In this document: positions 40,893 through 49,352 of the stretch, one piece after another
Layout: every line of letters begins with the position of its first letter
How positions within the stretch are numbered: position 1 is the stretch's first letter
Assembly (NCBI RefSeq): GCF_900103005.1
Contig: NZ_FMWL01000009.1
Span: forward strand, 1 to 64,000
DNA from: Acidaminobacter hydrogenoformans DSM 2784
Lineage (GTDB): Bacteria > Bacillota > Clostridia > Peptostreptococcales > Acidaminobacteraceae
Direction of reading: 5' to 3'
DNA length: 64,000 nt
Position numbers and translations under genes: made by a program
Notes under the pieces: model-generated
Told to the model about the DNA's origin: nothing
The model's input: only the letters and a program-made list of their open reading frames with translations
Databases searched by the model: none

Positions 40893-41054
40893 ATGGACCT
40901 ATTTTTATTTATTTCAGTAATTGTTATTTCTACTTTCATTTTTTTATATTTTGTAATGCGTTTTGACTCAAAAAAGAAACAGCTTCAGTTAGAAGAAAAG
41001 AAGCTTGAGTTGGAAAAGAGAAAGTTAGAGATGAAAGAACATTATCAAGAATAA
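40893..41054 (+). CDS. 53-aa single-span membrane protein with charged coiled coil
   Basis: Starts with GGGGAGG 5 nt before ATG 40893. Residues 3-22 are a membrane helix (LFLFISVIVISTFIFLYFV); residues 28-53 are a Lys/Glu/Leu heptad-like helix (KKKQLQLEEKKLELEKRKLE). No family recognised; the clear site and composition argue for a real gene. Upstream 40668-40892 has no other feature. Confidence 0.6.
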   Translation: MDLFLFISVIVISTFIFLYFVMRFDSKKKQLQLEEKKLELEKRKLEMKEHYQE

Positions 41055-41254
41055 GCAGATGAAACGAATTAAAAGAGATCTTTATTCAACTACCCATACC
41101 ATGCGCTACTCGGAACTATAAGTTTCTCGGCACCAGTTTCTTGCGAAAATTCAGCGCCTCTCTTTGCCATGTTTTAGGGTATAATGAAGAAGTGAGAGTT
41201 TCTTAACGACAAATCTTCATCTATACACCCTATTTCAAAAAGGAGCGCTGCAGC

Positions 41255-41596
41255 ATGCTGTTCAAAATACTCCTCTACTGGGCCTTCATGGCTATTGGCA
41301 TCTATATCGGCATTAAACGGAAGCGCAGCAGTATCCGGTGGGATGCGAGGGAAGTCACTTTCTTCAAGTGGCTGCTTACAATCTCCCTTGCGCTTTTAAT
41401 CTTTATCCTTGGGGTTGGGATTGGCTCCAATCACGAAGTCGTCCACAACCTCAGACGCATTGGCTTTTCTGCTGTCCTGATCGCCATGAGCGGCCTGGTG
41501 GGGAGTGTCGTCTTTGCCTATGCAGGGAGAAAGCTCATAGGGCTGGATCGCTACTGCCAACTCGCAGATAAAGGGGCGGACAACCACCATGATTAG
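41255..41596 (+). CDS. LysO family protein, N-terminal half
   Basis: 113 aa, three membrane helices (LLYWAFMAIGIYIG, FFKWLLTISLALLIFILGVGIG, GFSAVLIAMSGLVGSVVFAY). Matches the first part of LysO (YbjE), a lysine exporter, which is often split into two genes in clostridia. Overlaps the second half by 8 nt. Confidence 0.82.
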   Translation: MLFKILLYWAFMAIGIYIGIKRKRSSIRWDAREVTFFKWLLTISLALLIFILGVGIGSNHEVVHNLRRIGFSAVLIAMSGLVGSVVFAYAGRKLIGLDRYCQLADKGADNHHD

Positions 41597-42182
41597 AATG
41601 ATCTTGGCAAGCATTGCTTCAGGCGCTGCCGTCGGTTATTTCCTGGAACCCGCTTTCCTGATTGAGCACCAGGGGTTCCTTATTGATAGCCTCATTTGTG
41701 TGGTCCTGGTAGCGATTGGCTACGAGTTCGGCCGGGGCGAGAATCCGTTTAAGGACATTCGCAAACTGGGCTGGAAGGTTTTTGTTGTGCCCATCATGAT
41801 CGCCCTTGGAACGCTTCTGGTTGGTGGCCTCTCAGGGCTCATCGTAGGAATTTCCTTCAAGGACGCCATGGCGGTCAGTGCGGGCTTTGGCTGGTACTCG
41901 CTGAATGCCGTCCTGCTGGCGGACTACTCGAGGGAGCTCAGCGCCATTTCCTTCCTCTCCAACATGGTTCGCGAGACCGTTGGCATCCTCCTGATCCCCA
42001 TAGTGGCCAGGTACATTGGGTATATAGAGGCCGTCGCGGTGCCGGGCATTTCAGCCATGGATCTGTGCCTGCCCATTATTGAACAATCCACGAACAAAAA
42101 CATCATTATCTATGCCATATTGTCCGGGACACTGATGGCCATCCTGGTTCCGGTTCTGACGCCGCTGATCATCCAATTGTAA
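41589..42182 (+). CDS. LysO family protein, C-terminal half
   Basis: 197 aa, about six helices; GFGWYSLNAVLLADYSRELSA, FLSNMVRETVGILLIPIVAR and PGISAMDLCLPIIEQSTN are LysO/DUF340 signatures. With the preceding gene it makes a complete lysine (or related basic amino acid) exporter in the cytoplasmic membrane. Confidence 0.88.
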   Translation: MIRMILASIASGAAVGYFLEPAFLIEHQGFLIDSLICVVLVAIGYEFGRGENPFKDIRKLGWKVFVVPIMIALGTLLVGGLSGLIVGISFKDAMAVSAGFGWYSLNAVLLADYSRELSAISFLSNMVRETVGILLIPIVARYIGYIEAVAVPGISAMDLCLPIIEQSTNKNIIIYAILSGTLMAILVPVLTPLIIQL

Positions 42183-42262
42183 AACCCGATATATTTGTTT
42201 GCCATAGATCAGAACCTTAGTTTTGGACTTATTTAGGACTTATTTAGGACTTCCCGAACAAT

Positions 42263-42308
42263 AAACCACTTAAAACGTTCAGATTTGAAGCGTTTAAGTG
42301 GTTTTATT
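42263..42308 (+). terminator. terminator of the lysO pair
   Basis: AAACCACTTAAAACG pairs with CGTTTAAGTGGTTTT, followed by ATTTT. Two 11-bp GGACTTATTTA tandem copies precede it (about 42225-42250). Confidence 0.75.
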
Positions 42309-42328
42309 TTCGACTTGTTTTTGCTGTG

Positions 42329-42356
42329 GGGTGTGGGGGACTGGGACCATCGGCAG
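42329..42356 (-). repeat. copy joining GCCGATGGT and GGGGACTGGG repeats
   Basis: On the minus strand GCCGATGGTCCCAGTCCCCC: both repeat words sit directly next to each other, showing that they belong to one family. Confidence 0.7.
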
Positions 42357-42399
42357 AGCCTCAGTGAAAAACTCCCTGCCGAGCCCTTCCAGTCGTTCT

Positions 42400-42867
42400 T
42401 CAGTCCTCATTTTTGACGTCATTCAGCGAGTGGATCCCTTGTTGCTTAAGTTTCTCCAATGCGTCTTTCATTGCCTGAACTTGCTCAGCGGGATGTCCCT
42501 GCCATACTGAAACTTCTCCTACAACCCTGAAGGGTGCCGTAGAGCGATAGGATTTGGTTGGATTGCCAGGAAATTTTTTGTCCGTTAAATCCGGGTCGTC
42601 TTCGATTTCTCCAGTGGGCTCTACAAGATAAATCTTCCCTGGTCCCTCACCTGCGGCGAGCTCAGCGCCCCAGATGGCAGAGTCCAGTGTCGCCGTCAAG
42701 AAAATATATCTGGCATTATTTCTCTGACCAAAGTTTGAATTGAAGCCGGCTTCTATGAGATCACCAAGCTTTAAGTCAGCCTTGGTTCCATGGAAATAGG
42801 TTTGAGCGAAGGGTGACGCGCCTTGTCTGCTTTGATTGACTTCGTGATTCTTTTTCGCTTTCGTCAT
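42400..42867 (-). CDS. arr: rifampin ADP-ribosyltransferase
   Basis: 155 aa. Full set of Arr signatures: FAQTYFHGTKADL, NARYIFLTATLDSAIWGAELA, LVEPTGEIEDDPDLTDKKFP and GNPTKSYRS. Arr inactivates rifamycins by NAD-dependent ADP-ribosylation. ATG 42867 has GGAGGAG 8 nt upstream. Single gene, in a part of the window rich in accessory genes. Confidence 0.93.
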   Translation of the reverse strand: MTKAKKNHEVNQSRQGASPFAQTYFHGTKADLKLGDLIEAGFNSNFGQRNNARYIFLTATLDSAIWGAELAAGEGPGKIYLVEPTGEIEDDPDLTDKKFPGNPTKSYRSTAPFRVVGEVSVWQGHPAEQVQAMKDALEKLKQQGIHSLNDVKNED

Positions 42868-42924
42868 TAGCTTCTCCTCCATGGTTTTCAGTTGATTTGG
42901 ATCATAACCTCCTTTTTCGTATCA

Positions 42925-43494
42925 CTACTTCTCGTAGTATTTGTCAATTCCTCCGTACCCAATCATTTTGTTTTCCCTTGTTTTCCTGATAAAGTTTTCT
43001 AAACGCTTTTTGAACTCCAAAGGACGCTTCCGCGCTCCATCAATATAGGCAATTCGAATCCTTTTGTAGGCCTCCGGGAATTTTTCGTAGTTCTCCCAAG
43101 CCTTTTCATCATGCCTGATGGCTTCAAGAATATCCGCAGGAAATTCGTAGGGCGCTTTAATTACATCAAGAATCGCATCTCTGACCTTTGGGTGAATCAG
43201 CCCCTGTTTCTCAAGCCAAATCAGCCTTTCAATATTTGCTCTGGAGTACGTACTACCCTTTCTTCGAGGAGAAAACCGCTGCATCTTGTGTAATGAATCT
43301 AAATTCTTAACCGTGCTGTCAATCCATCCGAAACAAAGTGCCTCTTCCACAGCGTCGTTATAGGAAAGACCTTTCTCTCCAGACGCTTTCTTTGGAAACA
43401 CGAACCATATTTCCTTTTCTTTATCGATGTTTTCAGCAAGCCATGCCCTCCACTTCAGCCTCTCACTTGTAAAAAAGGTTTTTAGAGGTTCCAT
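42925..43494 (-). CDS. YdeI/OmpD-associated family protein
   Basis: 189 aa; SERLKWRAWLAENIDKEKEIW, NDAVEEALCFGWIDSTVK and RFSPRRKGSTYSRANIE are the family signature; relatives are called bacteriocin-protection proteins, though the mechanism is unknown. ATG 43494 follows GGGGAGGAG. A longer frame runs into the GGGACGGTTCC repeat and is not used. Confidence 0.87.
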   Translation of the reverse strand: MEPLKTFFTSERLKWRAWLAENIDKEKEIWFVFPKKASGEKGLSYNDAVEEALCFGWIDSTVKNLDSLHKMQRFSPRRKGSTYSRANIERLIWLEKQGLIHPKVRDAILDVIKAPYEFPADILEAIRHDEKAWENYEKFPEAYKRIRIAYIDGARKRPLEFKKRLENFIRKTRENKMIGYGGIDKYYEK

Positions 43495-43511
43495 TGTTCT
43501 CCTCCCCAAAA

Positions 43512-43557
43512 GGGAATCATCAGGGACGGTTCCTGATGATTTTCCTGATGATTTCCT
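43512..43557. repeat. ATCATCAGGGACGGTTCCTGATGAT repeat copy
   Basis: GGGACGGTTCC core with ATCATCAGG and CCTGATGAT arms plus one extra CCTGATGAT; immediately upstream of the YdeI gene. Other copies at 46600-46630 and 49581-49615. Confidence 0.75.
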
Positions 43558-43688
43558 CTTCACCTCATAAAAAATTAATACAGCTGCTCCATATTAAATC
43601 CATAACACCCGGCATAAAACTTTATCAGTTTTTCAAGCGCTATAATGCAATTTGAACTTTCATGTGTTTAACCCAGCGATTGTTTCGG

Positions 43689-44465
43689 TTAAGTTTTCAG
43701 CTTCATTGCTTCACGCTTTTCACGGGCCAAAAAATCACAATACTCATTTTCAAAGTGATGGTTATGGGCTTTCACATAGCCAAATTCGACGCGCCTGCCT
43801 TCACAAAGCTGTTCCAGCTTCAGCCACTGGTCGACATTCTTTGCTTTAGTGCCGTTTGCCGTATACCAGTCATTTAATTTCCAGTGCACCATCCACTCCG
43901 TAATCCCTTTTCGGACATATTGGGAATCCGTCATAATTCTTAAGTCCCCAGGATAGATCTCCAGTGCCTTAATGACCGCCTGAAGCTCTATTGATGAGGA
44001 ATCCATCAACGCACTGGTAAATTCATGTGCTTCATAATGACCCTCCAGATCCTTTTTCAAAATGCTGTAAGCGCCTTGCTGGTCCTTTTCGTCGTAACTT
44101 CCATCCGTATATACCTCTGATAAATTATTTTTTTCGGTGCGTGAAATAACGCTGATCCTGCCATGGTCTTTAACCACTAAATTGTCACGATTATTAAACG
44201 CTGCAATATCCTTTCCATCGACCATGGAAAATTTCAATTGAAAGCCGACATAATAACTATCTGGACGCTTATTGTGCAGTAGTCTTCGCAACTGAAATTC
44301 ATTATCTGAGAGGAATTGAGACAAATCATGATCGCCAGAGATTATGAGTTCTTTCGATTCAATATTAAAAATCAAGTCTGCTTGAGTTTGTCCATCAGAA
44401 ATTAACAGTCTGTAATTAACCCCGTTTTCTTCCACTATTCTCATTTGCATCTGTTTTATTAGCAT
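43689..44465 (-). CDS. ribonuclease HI-type protein with N-terminal extension
   Basis: 258 aa. The C-terminal RNase H domain (from about residue 115) has the catalytic acids in VYTDGSY, SSIELQAV, RIMTDSQYV and CDFLA, and KAHNHHFENE with the flexible-loop His. The N-terminal 110 residues are of unknown type (no RNA/DNA hybrid-binding KxW motif seen). Degrades RNA in RNA-DNA hybrids. Confidence 0.85.
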   Translation of the reverse strand: MLIKQMQMRIVEENGVNYRLLISDGQTQADLIFNIESKELIISGDHDLSQFLSDNEFQLRRLLHNKRPDSYYVGFQLKFSMVDGKDIAAFNNRDNLVVKDHGRISVISRTEKNNLSEVYTDGSYDEKDQQGAYSILKKDLEGHYEAHEFTSALMDSSSIELQAVIKALEIYPGDLRIMTDSQYVRKGITEWMVHWKLNDWYTANGTKAKNVDQWLKLEQLCEGRRVEFGYVKAHNHHFENEYCDFLAREKREAMKLKT

Positions 44466-44553
44466 AGGTAGACTCCTAAACGCTGCTCAGTTAATTCGTT
44501 CATCACGGACAAATTTTGCACCTATCTATAGTGGCCCTTGAGCCATTAAAGAA

Positions 44554-45003
44554 TCAACATTTAAAACGCTCCCACTTAAGATAAATCATATCAACAAGCT
44601 GTTTGCCGTCTTCAAATATTGGATGATCATAATTGTCCGTGAAAAAGTTTTGTATTCGATGCGATGCTGCAAACCCGCATTTCTCATAAAAGCGGAGTAC
44701 AGCAGGAACGTCACCTGTTCCGACAAGCATCTCATTACAATCGGTATAATGTGAAAATAGAAACTCTATCAGCTTTTTTCCATAACCCTTTCTCTGACAA
44801 TCAGGCATAACCGCAATGCTCTTAAGCTCATAAATACCATCCGTCTCTTTAGTAACCACACATTCGGCTTTTACTCCATTATCGTTCAGAACAAACATTT
44901 CGCCACGTTCAAGATACTTGTCTATCATGCTTTCCTGTTCGTCAGCCAATAAAAGCAAGTCAATATATGCTTTCTTATCGTTTGAAACTTTCGTTATTTT
45001 CAT
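44554..45003 (-). CDS. GNAT acetyltransferase
   Basis: 149 aa; LKSIAVMPDCQRKGYGKKLIEF is the acetyl-CoA-binding motif and RFYEKCGFAASHRI the typical motif B. Substrate unknown. A GGGGG(T)GG site precedes ATG 45003. Confidence 0.88.
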   Translation of the reverse strand: MKITKVSNDKKAYIDLLLLADEQESMIDKYLERGEMFVLNDNGVKAECVVTKETDGIYELKSIAVMPDCQRKGYGKKLIEFLFSHYTDCNEMLVGTGDVPAVLRFYEKCGFAASHRIQNFFTDNYDHPIFEDGKQLVDMIYLKWERFKC

Positions 45004-45019
45004 AAGCAGCCACCCCCTT

Positions 45020-45113
45020 TGAACCTCCTTGAATCAAGTCACGGGATTCCCCAGCATATTAGAAACCTGCATATCTTCTGTTTCGATCACATAGTGATTT
45101 TTGAAGGTTGTTT
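45020..45113. mobile_element. internally deleted relic of the IS605-type element
   Basis: 45020-45050 matches the right end of the element at 46659-46690 (AAGTCACGGGATTCC against AAGTCACGAGATTCC), then jumps to a segment equal to tnpB codons at 47019-47080 (TTAGAAACCTGCATATCTTC). About 330 bp between and everything beyond are missing. Confidence 0.75.
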
Positions 45114-45126
45114 AATTATGATGTTG

Positions 45127-45954
45127 TTACCTTTCACTTGGAATCATGCCTTGACATGGAACACCTACCTGGCATTTGCCGCAGCCGTAGCGGATCCTCA
45201 GGTTTGGACCATGGGGATTAAGTCTTAGCTTATCCAAATAGGCGCTGCAGGCGGGATGATCTTTGCCGTATATTACGCCTTTATTGCACTTGATGGCATT
45301 TATTGGACAAGTTTGAGCGCACATGCCACACATGGTGCAATATTCAAAAGGAGTGGCATACGGCCGGGCAGTCGGCTCAATATAAAGATCCGTAACAATG
45401 CTGCCAAACCTTCCCGCAACACCCCTTTCGGTGATCAAGCCTTTTGACAGGGAGAAGGTACCAAGACCGCTAATGTAGGCGATATGTCTTTCAGACCAGT
45501 TTGATTTAAATTCTTCCAGCATTTTAAAACGGCTGTCCCCAGAGGGATATATTGCATGATAGCCCTTTTCATTCAATAGATCTATCAGGTGATTTGCAAG
45601 TAATCCAATCACGATTTGGCCTTCTATCCTCCCATGGAGCCATTCATCCGAGGGATAGAAATAACTCTGAGTATTGGAGGTCCTGATCTCTTCGGTGAAG
45701 GGCAGAAAGAAGGATATGACACTTTCCGCACCAACCAGCCAATCTTTCGGCAGCATGACCTTGGGGTGAATGATTGTAGGCTGTCTAAGCTCTATAAATT
45801 TTGGATCCTCAGCCGACGCCACTTTTATAAGAGGATCATCGAAAATTTTCACACCGATGAGGTCCGCTCTAATTGCATCATCCTTATTGATATAATTCTC
45901 AGGGGCATGATTTATAAATTCATGACAGGCTTTTATGATTCCATTAACGTCCAT
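45127..45954 (-). CDS. QueG-like iron-sulfur oxidoreductase
   Basis: 275 aa. Two [4Fe-4S] motifs near the C-terminus (CTMCGMCAQTCPINAIKC and the C..CQVGVPCQ group) as in epoxyqueuosine reductase-type proteins. The N-terminal region lacks obvious cobalamin-binding signatures, so it is a relative rather than QueG itself. Confidence 0.78.
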   Translation of the reverse strand: MDVNGIIKACHEFINHAPENYINKDDAIRADLIGVKIFDDPLIKVASAEDPKFIELRQPTIIHPKVMLPKDWLVGAESVISFFLPFTEEIRTSNTQSYFYPSDEWLHGRIEGQIVIGLLANHLIDLLNEKGYHAIYPSGDSRFKMLEEFKSNWSERHIAYISGLGTFSLSKGLITERGVAGRFGSIVTDLYIEPTARPYATPFEYCTMCGMCAQTCPINAIKCNKGVIYGKDHPACSAYLDKLRLNPHGPNLRIRYGCGKCQVGVPCQGMIPSER

Positions 45955-45958
45955 ATTT

Positions 45959-46114
45959 TCACCACCTGATTAATTCTTCCAAGAATAGAATTGCTTCTCT
46001 ATGATTGATTGCCTCCAAATGTTCGACAACGCTATTGCCACCAATCGTTATTCCCTCAATAACAACTTTTTTTCTGATTAAGTCAGAGTGTTCCCTTCGA
46101 TTGCATTACTATTA
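45959..46114 (-). pseudogene. fragment of a Fic-family gene
   Basis: Minus-strand translation gives NSNAIEGNTLT, then a frameshift near an A-run, then VVIEGITIGGNSVVEHLEA and INHREAIL, ending at TGA 45961-45959. SNAIEGN fits the inhibitory motif (S/T)xxxE(G/N) of Fic proteins and the rest their following helices. The catalytic HPFxxGNGR part is absent. Confidence 0.65.
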
Positions 46115-46564
46115 CAATCTATAAATAAGTTTAGGCGTTTTATTTCCCTGTGATATTAATGAATCCACTTGAGTAAAAATAGTTGCGCCCAATCTCAAAT
46201 AGAATTCTCTTGCATCTGGACTAGTTATAATTGTAAATTCTTTAATGCCCAATTTTTTACATTCTTCAAGAGCATGATTCCATAACATTTTGCCATATCC
46301 TTTTCCAATATACATAGGTTCAATAAATAGATATTCTAACGAGACCTCATCGTCATTTAGCAATATTCCATAAAAACCAATTATTGTTTCATCGTCCTTT
46401 AGAATATAGGTTGGATTATTCAATATGAATTCTTCAGTAATTAAGTATATTTCTTTGAATCTATCCATAAAATCGGAACTATAGCCCCAATAAGATTCAG
46501 ATCTGATTTCTAAACTTGCTAATACATTTGTGTCCTTTGGCAATGCACTTACTATAGTGTTCAT
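46112..46564 (-). CDS. GNAT acetyltransferase
   Basis: 150 aa; SLEYLFIEPMYIGKGYGKMLW is the acetyl-CoA-binding motif and PDAREFYLRLGAT motif B. Substrate unknown. AT-rich gene inside the accessory region. Confidence 0.85.
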   Translation of the reverse strand: MNTIVSALPKDTNVLASLEIRSESYWGYSSDFMDRFKEIYLITEEFILNNPTYILKDDETIIGFYGILLNDDEVSLEYLFIEPMYIGKGYGKMLWNHALEECKKLGIKEFTIITSPDAREFYLRLGATIFTQVDSLISQGNKTPKLIYRL

Positions 46565-46594
46565 TGGCTACACTCTCCTATTCCAAAAATTGAA

Positions 46595-46660
46595 CCATCA
46601 GGTAACCATCAGGGACGGTTCCTTATGATTTTATGTACAGCTGAAAATGAGCGGATTTTG
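46595..46660. repeat. CATCAGGGACGGTTCC repeat plus TGTACAnCTnAAAA..GCGGATTTT segment
   Basis: CATCAGGGACGGTTCCTTAT followed by TGATTTTATGTACAGCTGA and AGCGGATTTTGAAC. The same two-part order is found at 49581-49660, so the repeat unit is at least 60 bp. It ends at the right end of the IS605-type element. Confidence 0.65.
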
Positions 46661-46665
46661 AACCT

Positions 46666-48232
46666 CTCATGACTGAAGTCACGAGATTCCTAAGAACACC
46701 ATTCTATCGAACAGTTTATTATTAGGCTATCCCCGTCGCACCAACGGTTAGAAGCCTTAGGGCTTCATTTTTAATATTTATGCTTGCGTTTAGATCTCTG
46801 TCGTGGATTATACCACACTCCGGACAAATCCAATCTCTCACAGCAAGATCCTTAACGTCTTTATTCTTATACCCGCAATTAGAGCACAATTGGCTTGAAG
46901 GAAAGGCCCTCCCCACTGTAACAACCTGCTTGCCATACCACTTTGCCTTATACTAAAGCATGCTTATGAAGGATGACCAGGACGCATCAGCGATGGATTT
47001 CGCCAGTTTGTGATTCCTCAGCAAATTAGAAACCTGCAAATCTTCTATTCCGATCACATCGTGATTTTTGATGATCTCGTAAGAAAATTTGTGTAGGTTG
47101 TCTTTTCTTGCATTGGTGATTTTTTCATGGATTTTAGCAACTTTAACCCTTTGTTTCTCCCAGTTTTTTGAATGCTTCACGCGCCTCGAAAGCACCCGCT
47201 GTGCTTTTGCGAGCTCAGCCTCATATTTTCTGAAGCACTTGAGGTTTTCGCGTTCAGTGTGATCTGATACTTTGGCGAAGTGCTTGATACCCACATCGAT
47301 GCCGCAGACCGAACCGGTATTTTCAATTTCATGTATTTCTACTTCGGCGAGAATGGAGACAAAATATTTGCCCGATGGATGACGCCTTATTGTAGCGCTC
47401 AGAATCCTGCCTTCAACTTCTCTTGACTTAGCGAACTTAATAAGACCTAACTTTGGCAATTTGATTTTGTTGCCGACAATACCGATGTTCTCATTCGTAA
47501 ATTTGGTCGTATAGGACTGGACTTTGTTCTTTTTCGACTTGAAGCGGGGGCGATCATTTTGTTTTTTAAAAAATCGTTTAAAAGCATCCTCCAGACACTT
47601 TAGTGATGACTGCAGGGCGATACTGTCCACTTCCCTCAGCCACTCGAACGCTTTCTCTCTTTTGAGCAAAGTCATTTGTGTGGCGCAAGTGTTGTAAGTG
47701 AGTCCTCTCCCCGTTTCCTCATAGGCCTTGTTCCACGCACTCAGAAAGTGGTTAAACACAAACCGGCTGCATCCTATTGTCTTAACGATCAGTACTTTCT
47801 GCGCTTCATTTGGATAAATGCGAAATCGATACGCTTTGTGAACCAACATCCTTTTTCACCTCCATAGAAAGCTCTCTTTGTTACTGCAAATCAAAAACAA
47901 AAAAATCACTAAAATCCATTAAAAAGCGATAGGAAGCTCATTTCATTACCCTACCGACAGTCATAGATTTTAAGTGATTGAAGGACGCCGACGCTGATTT
48001 TAATTCAATATTATGCTATCATCGTATCAAACATTTGTTCTTTTTCAAAGTAAAATCGGAAAAAATATTGAGCCATTTTATTGAATTTCTATTAGCGCCC
48101 TTGTTGGGATATCGTAGGAACATTGGTTGATGATGAAGGACGCACACAATACTATTATTGTGTGACTCATGCCTTTAAACCAAGTGCTGATGAGCGATTC
48201 ATCCCATGACTGAAGTCATGGTGTTCTCGCCA
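46666..48232 (-). mobile_element. IS200/IS605-family element with tnpB only
   Basis: Subterminal hairpins CTCATGACT-GA-AGTCACGAG (46666-46685, right end) and CCATGACT-GA-AGTCATGG (48204-48221, left end) bracket a single tnpB gene on the minus strand; no tnpA. Exact tips cannot be set without an empty site. A relic copy lies at 45020-45113. Confidence 0.75.
46722..47849 (-). pseudogene. tnpB: tnpB (RNA-guided nuclease) with in-frame amber codon
   Basis: 375 codons from ATG 47849, with one TAG at 46955-46953. Before it: HTH-like N-terminus (YRFRIYPNEAQKVLI), RuvC Asp in VCGIDVGIKHF and Glu in VIGIEDLQVSNLL. After it: zinc ribbon CSNCGYKN and CPECG, and the last RuvC Asp in [10 protein letters not shown]. 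In relatives the stop position reads E-YKAKWYGK, so GAG to TAG is a likely single mutation. Without read-through the product lacks a catalytic residue and is inactive. The 3' end overlaps the region that normally yields the guide (omega) RNA. Confidence 0.85.
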
Positions 48233-48524
48233 CGCTTATAAAATTACACAATTTGGAAGTCTCGTCCGTTTTTAAACCCATTATCCAATATTACGATAAT
48301 GGGTGAGTTAAATTGTAAAACAATTTCATCAATTTCTCGATTTGCACATAGTAAAGATTTCCTCGATTTTCGAAAGCTGACCTCCAAAAGCCTCTCAATA
48401 TCTAAATACTTTTTCAAAGAACTTCTGCAATTTCACTGCTGTTATCAGGTACGGACTCTGTATCCCAACCATGAGTACAAAGACTGTTATACCGATTGTC
48501 TTTTCCCCTATTTTAATGCGTTTG
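47850..48524. other. 675-bp gene-poor region
   Basis: Holds the left end of the IS element and a repeat copy (48250-48350). A short open stretch at about 48091-48210 (+), containing VGTLVDDEGRTQYYYCV, runs into the IS end and may be a gene fragment of unknown family. Confidence 0.5.
48250..48350. repeat. diverged repeat with CCCATTATC/GATAATGGG hairpin, copy 1
   Basis: About 95 bp closely similar to 50018-50115: GGAAGTCTCG..CTGTTTTTAAA, a 9-bp hairpin CCCATTATC/GATAATGGG, then ATTTCATC.ATTTCTCGATTT. Confidence 0.7.
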
Positions 48525-49352
48525 TTACAAATCAATATCCAATATAATTGGTGCGTGATCTTGCCTTTCACCAGAGTCCAGCATCTCAGACTTAATAACC
48601 TTGCCTGCTAACCTGTCACTCACAAGCCAATAATCAATCCGCCATCCGGAATTATTGATTTTACTCGTTTTTACCCTTTGTGCCCACCAAGTATACGCGC
48701 CTGTCACATCACCATGAACATGACGGAATGTATCTGTAAACCCTTTATTTAATAAATTTGTGAAGCCCTCACGTTCCTCATCTGTAAAGCCCGCTGATCT
48801 ACGATTATTTTGCGGATTCGCTAAATCGATCTCTTTATGAGCTACATTATAATCCCCAGTGGCCACCACAGGCTTCTCCTGATCCAACCTCTGAAGATAT
48901 TCAGCATACCTCTCATCCCAAACTTGTCTGTCCTTGAGCCTTTTTAATTCATCACCCGCATTCGGTGTATAGACCTGAGTCAGATAAAATTCTCCGAAAT
49001 CTAAGGTTATAATCCTACCTTCTGAATCCATGGTATCCGGCGCCTGAATCTCAGGATAAATAACATCCGGAGAATACTGATCTTTATATAAAAACATCGT
49101 TCCTGCATAACTTTTCCCAGCTGGCTCCTGAGAACTTCGCCATGTATACGAATATCCTTTAAAATACGTTTCTAAATATTCCATATGTTTCTTACTTGGC
49201 CCACTGGCAGGTAATTTCGTTTCTTGCAATGCAATGACATCCGGATCATTCTCCAAAATTGTATCCATTACCTTTCTTGTGAGCACCGCCCTAGTTGAAT
49301 CACTAGTTAAGGCTGCATTTAATGAATCAATATTCCATGAAATTAATCTCAA
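48525..49352 (-). CDS. exodeoxyribonuclease III family AP endonuclease
   Basis: 275 aa. Starts MRLISWNIDSLNA with the metal-binding Asn, and contains ALQETKLP (catalytic Glu), GDYNVAHKEIDLANP, RIDYWLVS and ERQDHAPIILD. Repairs abasic sites and 3'-blocked ends in DNA. The initiator is TTG 49352 with GGGGAGG 5 nt upstream. Confidence 0.93.
   Translation of the reverse strand: MRLISWNIDSLNAALTSDSTRAVLTRKVMDTILENDPDVIALQETKLPASGPSKKHMEYLETYFKGYSYTWRSSQEPAGKSYAGTMFLYKDQYSPDVIYPEIQAPDTMDSEGRIITLDFGEFYLTQVYTPNAGDELKRLKDRQVWDERYAEYLQRLDQEKPVVATGDYNVAHKEIDLANPQNNRRSAGFTDEEREGFTNLLNKGFTDTFRHVHGDVTGAYTWWAQRVKTSKINNSGWRIDYWLVSDRLAGKVIKSEMLDSGERQDHAPIILDIDL

Noticed and set aside
36094-42867. Functional link between the ADP-ribosylglycohydrolase and Arr
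   Set aside because: The genes are 5 kb apart with unrelated genes between; Arr products are not known substrates of this hydrolase family.
46953-46955. TAG in tnpB as pyrrolysine codon
   Set aside because: No Pyl context is visible, and a GAG to TAG mutation in a decaying IS is simpler.
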